In this document: one piece after another, positions 5,893 through 12,642 of the stretch | Numbering within the stretch: the first letter of the stretch is position 1 | Layout: every line of letters starts with the position of its first letter | Assembly (NCBI GenBank): GCA_964654015.1 | Contig: CAZZHQ010000056.1 | Location: 1-14,580 of the forward strand | Direction: 5' to 3' | Source: JAUUZT01 sp964654015 | GTDB taxonomy: Bacteria > Chloroflexota > Dehalococcoidia > GIF9 > AB-539-J10 | Length of the DNA: 14,580 nt | The notes under the pieces: generated by a model | Database searches by the model: none | What the model was told of the DNA's origin: nothing | What the model saw: only the letters and a program-made list of their open reading frames with translations | Made by a program: the position numbers and the translations under genes

Positions 5893-6290
5893 GAGAAGTA
5901 TATGTGGTTGGCTACGATGCAAATGAGCAGGATAAGGTTTGTTGCCCCGGTTCAGCGTGGAGCAGCAACAATGATTACATTGGTTTTGAATTCAAGGGAA
6001 TTTATTACTGCCGTCCATGCAATACGCAAGTGGAATTAGAACACTTCAACACCCATATCAAGTCAGAGTGGCTGATTGGTAAAGTGGTTGTACTACCGGA
6101 AGGGTCATCGGTCTTTGATGCCTGGAAAGAGATTCCTGATTTAAGCCAGGACCCTGTAACTCTATTAACTGAGTTTGAGCAAACTGGTGGTTGTACCAGG
6201 ATATGTCCTGAATGTGGCAGGGATTACTATGTAGAGATTGATGCCGATTTTAAATGTGATTTTGGGTATCACTTTACTCCACTAATATAA
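5889..6290 (+). CDS. Cysteine-rich, probably zinc-binding hypothetical protein
   Basis: The 133-residue product contains two candidate zinc knuckles: CRPC (Cys41, Cys44) and CPECG (Cys106, Cys109). Cys102 and a late Cys123 with His128 are extra ligand candidates, and a CC pair sits at 18-19. The spacing of about 60 residues between the two CxxC pairs is longer than a classic zinc ribbon, so there may be two small metal sites around a beta-rich core (EWLIGKVVVLPEGSSV). I know no family with this order. Translation is coupled to the gene before by an ATGA overlap. GGGAGG (5878-5883) within the previous gene can serve as SD. Confidence 0.65.
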   Translation: MREVYVVGYDANEQDKVCCPGSAWSSNNDYIGFEFKGIYYCRPCNTQVELEHFNTHIKSEWLIGKVVVLPEGSSVFDAWKEIPDLSQDPVTLLTEFEQTGGCTRICPECGRDYYVEIDADFKCDFGYHFTPLI

Positions 6291-6339
6291 AGTAACTAAA
6301 CAATAGCCAGTCATATAGTACCGGTTAAGTAAATCTAGT

Positions 6340-6384
6340 CAGGGCAGATAGTAGTTTGTTAAATAACAACCCTATTCTGCCCTG
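6340..6384 (+). terminator. Long intergenic hairpin
   Basis: CAGGGCAGATAG (6340-6351) pairs with CTATTCTGCCCTG (6372-6384) with a single bulged base, and the loop itself folds as TTGTT / AACAA. The hairpin fills the centre of a 156-base gap between the zinc-type gene and the gene at 6447. The 3' side continues GTTCTGTATT, not a clean U tract. It could end the upstream transcript or act in the leader of the next gene. Confidence 0.5.
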
Positions 6385-6446
6385 GTTCTGTATTATCCGA
6401 AATTAATAAATCATTTGTCAAATAACATCATCAGGGAGGTATAGCT

Positions 6447-6734
6447 ATGCCAAACAGATTTGAGCTGGGGCAACTGGTAATGACCAGAGGGGTAAACGAA
6501 AAGGTGGCTGATGACAATAAATTCGCCAAGTTTGTGACTGAAAGCTTGAGGCGACATGCCAGCTGTGATTGGGGTGATATGTGCCAGGAAGACAAAGAGG
6601 AGAATAACCTGGCCTTGAAGAGAGGTGATTTGCGGATTTTCTCAGCCTACGAAGACAAGGTATTAGCAAAGATATGGATAATAACCGAGGCTGACAGGTC
6701 TGCAACAACCATCCTCTTCCCCGATGAGTATTAG
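6447..6734 (+). CDS. Plasmid/mobile-element family protein ('ITEADRSATTILFPDEY')
   Basis: The 95-residue protein has LGQLVMTRGV at the start and RRHASCDWGDMCQEDKEENN in the middle (residues about 35-54). It ends IWIITEADRSATTILFPDEY. This order ('RH...GDWGD...ED...N..AL..G.R..SAY......iWIITEADRS.TTiL.P.eY') matches a widespread short protein found on plasmids and integrated elements. It is usually annotated as hypothetical or, without support, as a type I restriction subunit; this is recall, not a search. Function is unknown. The length is close to full for the family. GGGAGGT (6434-6440) precedes the ATG. It is the best single indicator that this cassette belongs to a mobile element. Confidence 0.78.
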   Translation: MPNRFELGQLVMTRGVNEKVADDNKFAKFVTESLRRHASCDWGDMCQEDKEENNLALKRGDLRIFSAYEDKVLAKIWIITEADRSATTILFPDEY

Positions 6735-6742
6735 GAACTTAT

Positions 6743-6916
6743 ATGAAATATGAGATAACCACCACAGAGGAAGAGCTGGTGAAATATTACTACCTCGTGG
6801 ATGCCAATAGTCCAGAAGAGGCCGAAGAGAATATCCCGTGGGGTAACTATGAATATTGGAAGTTTATAAGCGGGGAAGTTATTGATACTGAGGTGAAGGA
6901 AGTAAATGATGGCTAA
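6743..6916 (+). CDS. 57-residue acidic hypothetical protein
   Basis: ATG 6743 to TAA 6914-6916 encodes 57 residues starting MKYEITTTEEELVKYYYLVD, followed by ANSPEEAEENIPWGNYEYW. The form (short beta strand, then 'v-x-A-x-s-p-e-E-A-x-e' helix) resembles tiny proteins common in phages and plasmids. I recognise no named function. It starts eight bases after the stop of the previous gene, with AGGAA (6733-6737) as SD. Codon choice and acidic composition match its neighbours. Confidence 0.55.
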   Translation: MKYEITTTEEELVKYYYLVDANSPEEAEENIPWGNYEYWKFISGEVIDTEVKEVNDG

Positions 6917-6955
6917 GAGTAAGCGACCATTGCTGAATGATAAGAGGGAGGGAAA

Positions 6956-7660
6956 ATGAAGAAACAAACATCCTGCGGTAAGTATCTTGAGGAGCAGGGA
7001 ATAATGGATTTGAACCCAAGATTAAGGTGTATATCCTGTGACGCAACAGTGGCTCAGCTTTATAACAGGGGAAAGGGTAGATATAACATAGAGGATGGCG
7101 AATGGATTGACTGTGATGGTTCAGGTAGATACACGCCTATCAATGAAGACAAGCAGGGGTGGATGTGTGGCCCCTGTGTAGAGTATGAAGAGGCAGAGCC
7201 AAACTGCGTGATAGTGCTATATGGAGGGCATGGAGAAGACTCAGATGACTATCAGAGATACACCTTTCGGATTGGCTCATATGCAATCATCGAAGTAGAT
7301 GATGATGAGGTACCTGGAGATTTGTTTGAGCAGGTAATCAGACCATATGCACAGCAGATGGAGTGGCATCCGAGCGACCCATGGCGAGGTCATTATGCCA
7401 GTAACTTCGAGGATAGCTGGATAAAGGTCATTGATGATTGGTTTGGAACGGTAGATGGGCATAACTGCGATAGAGGTGACCTGGGTAAGTTCTATGAGTT
7501 GTATGGGCAACAGAAGCAAATACCCTCATTCCCAATGATGATGTGTTTTCCTCGTACCTCAAATGTCTGTGCCTGTGGCATTTCGGTATTTGTGCCGAAG
7601 CTTTCCCTTGAGGACTTTAAAAGTTGGTTAGGAGTTGATGAGCTGGAGCTTGAAAGCTGA
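6956..7660 (+). CDS. Hypothetical protein with N-terminal zinc-binding cysteines
   Basis: The 234-residue protein has CISC (Cys25, Cys28) and CGPC (Cys71, Cys74) flanking a charged loop, a reasonable four-cysteine zinc site. Cys7 and Cys53 are nearby. The middle is acidic and beta-rich (VIVLYGGHGEDSDDYQRYTF, YAIIEVDDDEVPGD). The C-terminal part is Trp- and Asp-rich (WIKVIDDWFGTVDG) and ends with a cysteine-containing segment (NVCACGISVFVP). No catalytic motif is recognised. GGGAGG (6946-6951) precedes the ATG. The start overlaps the stop of a possible 16-codon frame (ATGA at 6956-6959). It may act as a nucleic-acid or protein-binding accessory factor, but this is a guess from the cysteines. 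Confidence 0.68.
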   Translation: MKKQTSCGKYLEEQGIMDLNPRLRCISCDATVAQLYNRGKGRYNIEDGEWIDCDGSGRYTPINEDKQGWMCGPCVEYEEAEPNCVIVLYGGHGEDSDDYQRYTFRIGSYAIIEVDDDEVPGDLFEQVIRPYAQQMEWHPSDPWRGHYASNFEDSWIKVIDDWFGTVDGHNCDRGDLGKFYELYGQQKQIPSFPMMMCFPRTSNVCACGISVFVPKLSLEDFKSWLGVDELELES

Positions 7661-7707
7661 GCGCTTTATCACGGCGAATATAAGAGGAGTGGGGAGTATT
7701 TTAAGCA

Positions 7708-8163
7708 ATGGTAACCCCAAGAGAAGCAATTGAATTCCTTATAGACAAAGCCCCAGCTACCCTCAAAGAGAATAAAAGCCATGCTCCGATAGTATTTGTC
7801 TTTGGTAGGAAGGAGAACGCTATCGCCTTACTTAGGTTTAAGAACAGTGAGGCAAAGTATGGGATGATGCTGGCTACCGGTAGGAGAGCCAGATATTTAG
7901 AGCCTTATTGCGTGGCTTTCATTTCGGAGGCATGGATGCTGACAGGTATTTCCCCTGAGGGCAAACAGGTACATGACATGTCCGATAAACAGGAGTGTTT
8001 ACAGGTCAAAGCCCAGAGTAAGGATGGCATAACCGAAGGTGCGACTATCCCATTTAACCGCATCGGGAAAGAGATATTCTTAGGAGAGACAATGTATGCC
8101 CCCTATACAGAGTCCAATTTACTGAGCCTCTTTTGGGAAGCCGTGAATGAACAACAGGACTAG
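7708..8163 (+). CDS. Hypothetical protein, tandem paralogue A
   Basis: The 151-residue product starts MVTPREAIEFLIDKAPATL. It contains APIVFVFGRKENAIALLRF, a GRRARYLEPYCVAFISEAW block (about residues 58-76) and KQECLQVKAQSKDG, and ends with LLSLFWEAVNEQQD. The layout suggests one alpha/beta domain with a central beta sheet. I recognise no family. The SD GGGGAG (7691-7696) is 11 bases from the ATG, rather far, but the same spacing is kept in the second copy, which supports this start. Most differences from copy B are conservative, and the blocks GRRARYL, SEAW, DKQECLQV and GETMYAPY are identical. Both copies therefore appear to be under functional constraint. Confidence 0.75.
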   Translation: MVTPREAIEFLIDKAPATLKENKSHAPIVFVFGRKENAIALLRFKNSEAKYGMMLATGRRARYLEPYCVAFISEAWMLTGISPEGKQVHDMSDKQECLQVKAQSKDGITEGATIPFNRIGKEIFLGETMYAPYTESNLLSLFWEAVNEQQD

Positions 8164-8203
8164 ATATAAATATGCAGTAGAGTAGTTAGGAGTATTTTAA
8201 GTA

Positions 8204-8650
8204 ATGATAACCCCCAGGGAAGCGATAGATAATATCCTTGATAAGGTACTAGCCACTCTAAAGGAAGATAACTACCATGCTCCGATACTATTTGTCTTTG
8301 GTAAGACGGAGAACGCTATCGCCTTACTTAGCTTTAAGGATACTGAAGAAAAGCATGAGATGATGCTGGCTGCCGGCAGGAGAGCCAGATATTTGAACCC
8401 TTACTGTATCACTTTTGTATCTGAAGCATGGTTCACAAAAGAATTACCCCCCGAAGACAAGGAGATACATGACATGCCCGATAAGCAGGAGTGTTTACAG
8501 GTTACAGCTCAGAGTAAAGATGGTGTAACCGAGAGCGCCACGATTCCATTTAACAGGGTTGGAAAAGAGGTATTCTTAGGAGAGACAATGTATGCCCCTT
8601 ATATAGAATCCTACCTGCTGAGCTTGTTTTGGCAGGGCGTAAATGAATAA
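8204..8650 (+). CDS. Hypothetical protein, tandem paralogue B
   Basis: This 148-residue protein is a colinear paralogue of the gene directly upstream and keeps its N-terminal TPREAI, the GRRARYLNPYC and FVSEAW segments, and the MYAPYIESYLLSLFW end. Differences cluster at residues 22-35 and in the SEAW-to-HDM loop (about 77-88), so that loop may set specificity. The AGGAG (8188-8192) and TATTTTAAG leader is shared with copy A. The stop lies 14 bases before the AAA+ ATPase gene, so both copies and the ATPase are probably one transcript. An ATPase with two related partners could act as a complex; this is inferred from order only. Confidence 0.75.
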   Translation: MITPREAIDNILDKVLATLKEDNYHAPILFVFGKTENAIALLSFKDTEEKHEMMLAAGRRARYLNPYCITFVSEAWFTKELPPEDKEIHDMPDKQECLQVTAQSKDGVTESATIPFNRVGKEVFLGETMYAPYIESYLLSLFWQGVNE

Positions 8651-8664
8651 CAGAAGAACTAAGT

Positions 8665-9681
8665 ATGAATATAGAGGAAAGGCTATTTAAACTACATAGA
8701 GATAAACCAGAATATATTGCCATCCTAAAAGTCTGCTGTGAGGCTCATCGTCGTGTAGAGCAACGGGCTATAGAAGTAGCCAAGAAATACGGTTATAGCG
8801 ATACATCTTGGCTTGGCTTTGAGCATACCGATATTAAGCTGGATACCGATGATTTTAAGTTAGCGGTGAGCATCCCTAGAAGGCTTCATATCCTTGCCAA
8901 TTTAGCCTTTCTTGAGGTCAGCTTCAAGTCCAATAACTCTACCAACTACAGGGTTATGGACATCGAAGAGTTGGAAAGGATATTGGCAAGGATTGAACAA
9001 CTTCAACATGAGCCTACCTTCGATAAAGAGGTAGAGATACCAGAAGACATATTCTCAATTATTGCCGGTTATGAAGACATTAAGTCTCTTTTTAAGCAGG
9101 CGTTAAGAGTCGAGAGGTTTCATATTCTATTACTGGGACCTCCGGCATCAGCGAAGAGTATCTTTCTGCTGGAGCTTGCCAGGATACCAGGAAGCTTCTA
9201 TTGTCTTGGCTCGGCAACAACAAAGGCCGGAATAGCTGAGATACTCTATGAGCAACGTCCGAGGATTCTTTTGGCAGATGAGCTGGACAAGTTTGAGAAT
9301 AAGGATATAGCCATACTACTTTCACTAGCAGAGACAGGGATTGTGAGAGAGACCAAGGTATCAAAGCAAAGGGAGGTTACACTTAACACCAGCATCTTTG
9401 CTGCTGCAAATTCAGAAAAATGGATGCCACAGGAGCTTCTATCCCGGTTTAGGGTATTGTATCTCCCTGAATATACCCAAATCCAGTTTCTGGAAGCAGC
9501 TACTAAAGTGTTGGTAAAAAGGGGGAATGTAAACGTTTATCTTGCCAGCTATATCGCTGGGAGAACCTGGGAAATATCAAGAGATATACGAGAGGTTGTG
9601 AGGATAGGGAAGATATGCCACACGGAGGAAGAGGTCGATGCCGATATAGAATTGCTGCTGAGATATGGAAGGCAAGATTAA
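8665..9681 (+). CDS. AAA+ ATPase, RuvB/MoxR-like
   Basis: The 338-residue protein has a Walker A GPPASAKS (158-165), Walker B ILLADE (201-206), sensor-1-like AAANS (246-250) and a candidate arginine finger in LLSRF (Arg261). The last 70 residues are helical, with SRDIREVVRIG, like the sensor-2/lid region of RuvB- or MCM/MoxR-type ATPases. The first 120 residues are a separate charged helical region (KPEYIAILKVCCEAHRRVEQ) with no recognised domain. It should hydrolyse ATP to remodel DNA or a protein partner. The 'DIKSLFKQALRVERFHILLLGP' region (137-158, in two parts DIKSLFKQAL and RFHILLLGP) is typical of the family. The SD is weak (AGAAGAA at 8653-8659), so translation may be coupled to the upstream paralogue. 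It is the only clear enzyme in the cassette. Confidence 0.85.
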   Translation: MNIEERLFKLHRDKPEYIAILKVCCEAHRRVEQRAIEVAKKYGYSDTSWLGFEHTDIKLDTDDFKLAVSIPRRLHILANLAFLEVSFKSNNSTNYRVMDIEELERILARIEQLQHEPTFDKEVEIPEDIFSIIAGYEDIKSLFKQALRVERFHILLLGPPASAKSIFLLELARIPGSFYCLGSATTKAGIAEILYEQRPRILLADELDKFENKDIAILLSLAETGIVRETKVSKQREVTLNTSIFAAANSEKWMPQELLSRFRVLYLPEYTQIQFLEAATKVLVKRGNVNVYLASYIAGRTWEISRDIREVVRIGKICHTEEEVDADIELLLRYGRQD

Positions 9682-9883
9682 GTTTGAGTTAGTGCACCGA
9701 TTGCATAGGACAGGGATTTGAAAGATATCTGGTCGAAATCGACATTCATGTACATCGTGTAGGATAAGAATTATTAACAGATTAAAGCTATTGATACAGT
9801 TGCTGGCTATGGAGTTGTGGAATAGACTGAGTTTGGAAAGAGTGAAAAAGGAAGAAGAATCCTAAAAAAGGAGGAAAAGATAA
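9682..9883 (+). other. Gap with fragments of open frames, possibly a decayed small gene
   Basis: No intact gene is clear here. Two frames read protein-like pieces one after the other. At 9693-9767 a frame without a start gives CTDCIGQGFERYLVEID. At 9722-9865 another frame has no ATG until 9809 and ends with LLAMELWNRLSLERVKKEEE. The first could be the 5' and the second the 3' part of one short gene broken by a frameshift, or chance. A TTG at 9791 is a possible start for the second. AAAGGAGG at 9868-9874 belongs to the next gene. Confidence 0.25.
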
Positions 9884-10306
9884 ATGCCACTTATAAAGAG
9901 ACAAAAGCTGGTTGACGAACTTAAAAGCTGGATAGATACTGAGGCGATAGCGGAAAGTGTTATAGCGAGGATTGAGGACACTCCACTACCCAAAGATGTT
10001 GATGCCCTTGATGTAGCTATAGAGTTATGGCTATCGCAGATAACTATTCTAGTTGAAGAGATATCTCGCAGGGACGTTAAAAAGGTAATTGAAAATGTAC
10101 AGGCAATGCACAATTGGGCTGATGACATTAAAGAAACACTTGGGACATTAAAAATTGGGGATAGGGTTGAGTATAAGACCGAGAATCTTAAAGGTAGAGG
10201 TACTGTCGTTTTCTACAGAGGAAATATACGCATAAAGCTGGATGAGAAAGCTGGTGGGAGACGGTATATATTTCTTGGTAATGGGTGGGAGAAATACGAA
10301 AAATGA
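9884..10306 (+). CDS. Hypothetical protein, helical N-terminus and small beta C-terminus
   Basis: The ATG at 9884 follows AAAAAAGGAGG (9865-9875), a strong SD. The first 95 residues are helical and charged (KLVDELKSWIDTEAIAES, ISRRDVKKVIENVQAMHNW). The last 48 form a likely small beta barrel (LKIGDRVEYKTENLKGRGTV, VVFYRGNIRIKLDEKAG), reminiscent of SH3-like, CarD- or KOW-type modules that bind RNA polymerase or nucleic acid. That resemblance is by pattern only. No enzyme motif is seen. It is the last small gene before the integrase. From 10307 to 10471 I see no other gene. Confidence 0.65.
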   Translation: MPLIKRQKLVDELKSWIDTEAIAESVIARIEDTPLPKDVDALDVAIELWLSQITILVEEISRRDVKKVIENVQAMHNWADDIKETLGTLKIGDRVEYKTENLKGRGTVVFYRGNIRIKLDEKAGGRRYIFLGNGWEKYEK

Positions 10307-10448
10307 AAGTACAAGAACTTGTCTTGCTGGATTAAAGGCAGTGGCTATAAAAAGCTTGTATTAATACAGCTTTGTTAATATGTAAATATGACTAAGTGTT
10401 AAGAAGACATGGGTTAAATTGGAAACTATATGAAGAAAATAGCTATGC

Positions 10449-10464
10449 TATAATATAAAAGGAG
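10449..10464 (+). promoter_or_regulatory. Perfect TATAAT box and SD before the integrase
   Basis: TATAAT occupies 10449-10454 and AAGGAG 10459-10464, ahead of the ATG at 10472. No good -35 lies 15-19 bases upstream (TTGGAA at 10419-10424 is too far). A start near 10461 would leave almost no leader and would cut into the SD, so the TATAAT may not be the working -10. Confidence 0.3.
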
Positions 10465-10471
10465 TGAAAAT

Positions 10472-11656
10472 ATGAAGGGGCATATCAGAAAAAGAAGTAA
10501 ATATAGCTGGACAATTGTACTTGATTTGCCTAGAGACCCAGCAACTGGAAAAAGACACCAGCAATGGCAAACAATCAAGGGCACTAAAAGAGATGCTGAA
10601 CGGGAATTAACAGAGATATTACACTCTCTGGAAACTGGTAGCTATATCAAACCAAATAAGATTACTGTAGGCGATTTTCTTAAACAATGGAGCCAAAATT
10701 ATGCGGTGATGCATACCTCTCTACGAACAAGTGAAAGCTACAAATCAGAAATAGATAATCACCTTATCTCTGCTCTCGGTACTATTACACTTTGCCAGCT
10801 TCAGCCACAGCAAATAGAAAACTATTATACTCATGCTCTTACTGAAGGCCGTAAGGATAAAAGGGGAGGACTAAGTGCTCGTACTGTACTGTATCACCAT
10901 CGCATATTATCTGAAGCACTAAATCATGCTGTAAAGATGGGATTAATGAACCGTAATGTAGCAAAAGCAGTAGACCCTCCAAGACCAAGACGAGCAAAAA
11001 TAGCAACTCTTTCTTCTGATGACATTCCCAAATTCCTAGAAGTTGCCTCAGATACTGCTTATTATTGTTTGTTTTTCACAGCTCTATCTACAGGAATGAG
11101 ATTGGGGGAAATACTTGGGCTAAGGTGGTGTGATGTAGATTTTAATTCGGGTTCGTTGTTCGTGGTTCAATCATTGTATAAACGTAGTGGTGTATGCGAA
11201 ATGATAGAGCCTAAGAGCCCTCATAGCAGGCGCCAAATAGCAATGCCAGCTTCGTTGATAGCAGTCTTAGAAAAGCAAGGTGTGGTGCAAGAGGCACAAA
11301 AAGGGTTACTGGGTAAATCAATAACAAAGAGAGACTTAGTATTCGCTCATCCAGATGGTAAACCTCTTGACCCAGGAGTAGTCAGTCATAGCTTCAGTAA
11401 AATTCTTATCAAAGCGGGTTTACCTCATATTCGTTTTCATGACCTGAGACATACTCATGCAACACTGTTGCTAAAAGCTGACATACATCCTAAAATAGTA
11501 AGCGAAAGGTTAGGGCATGCTAGCATTGGAATTACCCTTGATACTTATAGTCATGTTCTACCCGGGTTACAACAAAAAGCAGCTAAAAGTTTTGATGATA
11601 TTTTAGAACAAAAGCAAATTGCAGAGAATGTTAGCAAAATGTTAGCAATAAACTAA
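10472..11656 (+). CDS. Tyrosine recombinase / site-specific integrase
   Basis: The 394-residue protein has the full phage-type integrase layout. An N-terminal arm-binding domain (KRSKYSWTIVLDLPRDPATG, about 7-26) is followed by a SAM-like core-binding domain from about 65 to 170, then the catalytic domain. Catalytic residues are all present: Arg210 (TGMRLGEILGLRW), a likely Lys248 (EPKSPHSRR), His323 and Arg326 (HDLRHTHA), His349 (RLGHAS) and Tyr359 (LDTYSH). Length is normal. It should catalyse recombination between an element site and a host site. Thirteen bases separate its stop from an intact tRNA-Lys on the same strand, a common integration target, so it is probably the integrase of the element to its left. 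No excisionase is recognised; a small cassette gene could serve. It appears intact and active. Confidence 0.93.
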   Translation: MKGHIRKRSKYSWTIVLDLPRDPATGKRHQQWQTIKGTKRDAERELTEILHSLETGSYIKPNKITVGDFLKQWSQNYAVMHTSLRTSESYKSEIDNHLISALGTITLCQLQPQQIENYYTHALTEGRKDKRGGLSARTVLYHHRILSEALNHAVKMGLMNRNVAKAVDPPRPRRAKIATLSSDDIPKFLEVASDTAYYCLFFTALSTGMRLGEILGLRWCDVDFNSGSLFVVQSLYKRSGVCEMIEPKSPHSRRQIAMPASLIAVLEKQGVVQEAQKGLLGKSITKRDLVFAHPDGKPLDPGVVSHSFSKILIKAGLPHIRFHDLRHTHATLLLKADIHPKIVSERLGHASIGITLDTYSHVLPGLQQKAAKSFDDILEQKQIAENVSKMLAIN

Positions 11657-11669
11657 TTGTAGCTTTCGT

Positions 11670-11742
11670 GGGCCGCTAGCTCAACTGGCAGAGCAGCTGA
11701 CTCTTAATCAGCAGGTTCAGGGTTCGAATCCCTGGCGGCTCA
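11670..11742 (+). tRNA. tRNA-Lys (anticodon CTT)
   Basis: A complete cloverleaf is visible. The acceptor arm GGGCCGC (11670-11676) pairs with GCGGCTC (11735-11741). The D arm is GCTC / GAGC, and the anticodon stem GCTGA / TCAGC encloses the loop CTCTTAA with anticodon CTT (11703-11705). The T arm is CAGGG / CCCTG with loop TTCGAAT. The discriminator is A (11742) and no CCA is encoded. The tRNA is intact despite the integrase directly 5' of it. No second copy of its 3' end occurs elsewhere in the window, so a matching att site would be outside it or absent. Confidence 0.95.
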
Positions 11743-11867
11743 CTGATTAGATTCAGCATTCGTACTTGCCTCTCTTAAGTTGTTTAAAACATTACCTGTC
11801 AATAAAATAGCTTTTATTCTTGGTCAAAACTGTTTGGGAATTCTGTAAGTAGCTTGCGTACCCACCG

Positions 11868-11876
11868 TGCTATACT
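11868..11876 (+). promoter_or_regulatory. Extended -10 promoter for the coiled-coil protein gene
   Basis: TGCTATACT provides a TG motif one base before a TATACT hexamer, the extended -10 form that needs little -35. The region 17 bases upstream has no good -35. A start near 11883 would give a leader of about 130 bases that includes the hairpin at 11897-11916. Confidence 0.4.
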
Positions 11877-11896
11877 TTGCTCTAAATGTATGCTGA

Positions 11897-11916
11897 CATG
11901 CTAGAAAAGTAGCATG
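11897..11916 (+). repeat. Stem-loop in the leader region
   Basis: CATGCTA (11897-11903) pairs perfectly with TAGCATG (11910-11916) around the loop GAAAAG. No U tract follows, so it is not a standard terminator. It may be an operator or a leader hairpin. Confidence 0.4.
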
Positions 11917-12015
11917 CTAGCACAGGGAGAAAGGGTTTCCTGTCATCTACAGCAGGTCGGTTTTTCAATAGAAATGAGGGAAATTCTAATAAGTAGGTTA
12001 ATGGAGAAAATAACT

Positions 12016-12642
12016 ATGAGCAAGTCTATCGTAATATTTATTTTGGTAGGGTTGCTTGTAGCGGCGATAGCATATAGTGGCGTGCAGTATGCCAATCTCA
12101 ACAATCTAGCCCAAGAGCTACAAGAATCGCGTAACCAATACGTGGAATTGGAAAGTAAATACGGACCGACATATGAGCAGGAATCCGCTAAATTTAATTA
12201 CTTGAGTGAGCAATACAGGGAGCTGGAAAGTCAGTACTTACGTTTAGAATACCAGGTGGAACTGGTGAATAGCAGACCAATTGAAGAAAGGGATGCTATA
12301 GCAGAGGCTCAAAGGGAAGCAGAATACTGGCATGATGCGTATAAGGCAAAACCAGGACCATGGCAAATCGTCAGGGAATTTCGGAATGAGGAAGAAATGC
12401 AGCTTTGGCTTCTTCAGGACAATACGGATAGTAATGAATACATTGCCAATCAATTTGATTGTGATGACTTTGCTCGTTTACTTCAGGCACGTGCCTATAA
12501 AGATGGATATGTAATGTCAATTGCACTAGTGACTCAGGGCGAAACTGAGTGGCATTTTGATAATGGGTGCTTTATTGGAAATAATTTTTACTATATCGAA
12601 CCTCAGAGTGATCGGTTCTGGCTACGATGTAAAATTGATTAA
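12016..12642 (+). CDS. Membrane-anchored coiled-coil protein with transglutaminase-like Cys/His domain
   Basis: The 208-residue product begins with one hydrophobic helix (SIVIFILVGLLVAAIAYSG, residues 4-22), a signal anchor or uncleaved signal. A long coiled coil follows, about 27-110, rich in E, Q and L (LAQELQESRNQYVELESKYG). The C-terminal domain has NQFDCDDFARLLQARAYKDG (Cys149), EWHFDNGC (His180) and YYIEPQSDRFW (Glu195, Asp199). This Cys-His-Asp order and the 'CDDFA...GY...H...I.P..D' pattern suit a transglutaminase-like cysteine protease fold exposed outside the cell. The start at 12016 has GGAG at 12003-12006, nine bases upstream. In-frame ATGs at 12001 and 11914 have no SD and would put a polar stretch before the anchor. 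The substrate is unknown. Confidence 0.72.
   Translation: MSKSIVIFILVGLLVAAIAYSGVQYANLNNLAQELQESRNQYVELESKYGPTYEQESAKFNYLSEQYRELESQYLRLEYQVELVNSRPIEERDAIAEAQREAEYWHDAYKAKPGPWQIVREFRNEEEMQLWLLQDNTDSNEYIANQFDCDDFARLLQARAYKDGYVMSIALVTQGETEWHFDNGCFIGNNFYYIEPQSDRFWLRCKID

Larger units (their letters stand above)
7691..8650 (+). repeat. Tandem gene duplication including the leader
   Basis: The units at 7708-8163 and 8204-8650 are colinear paralogues. The copied block includes the 5' leader: both starts are preceded by GGAGTATTTTAAG, then one variable base and AATG. Hand alignment of the 148 shared residues gives about 105 identities (about 71%) with no gaps. Confidence 0.8.

Noticed and set aside
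9092..9364. 90-residue minus-strand frame inside the AAA+ gene
   Set aside because: It is antisense to the Walker A and B region of a clear ATPase, so it is a shadow frame.
11914..12015. Upstream in-frame starts (11914 and 12001) for the coiled-coil protein
   Set aside because: Neither has an SD, and both would place polar sequence before the membrane anchor. ATG 12016 has GGAG nine bases upstream.
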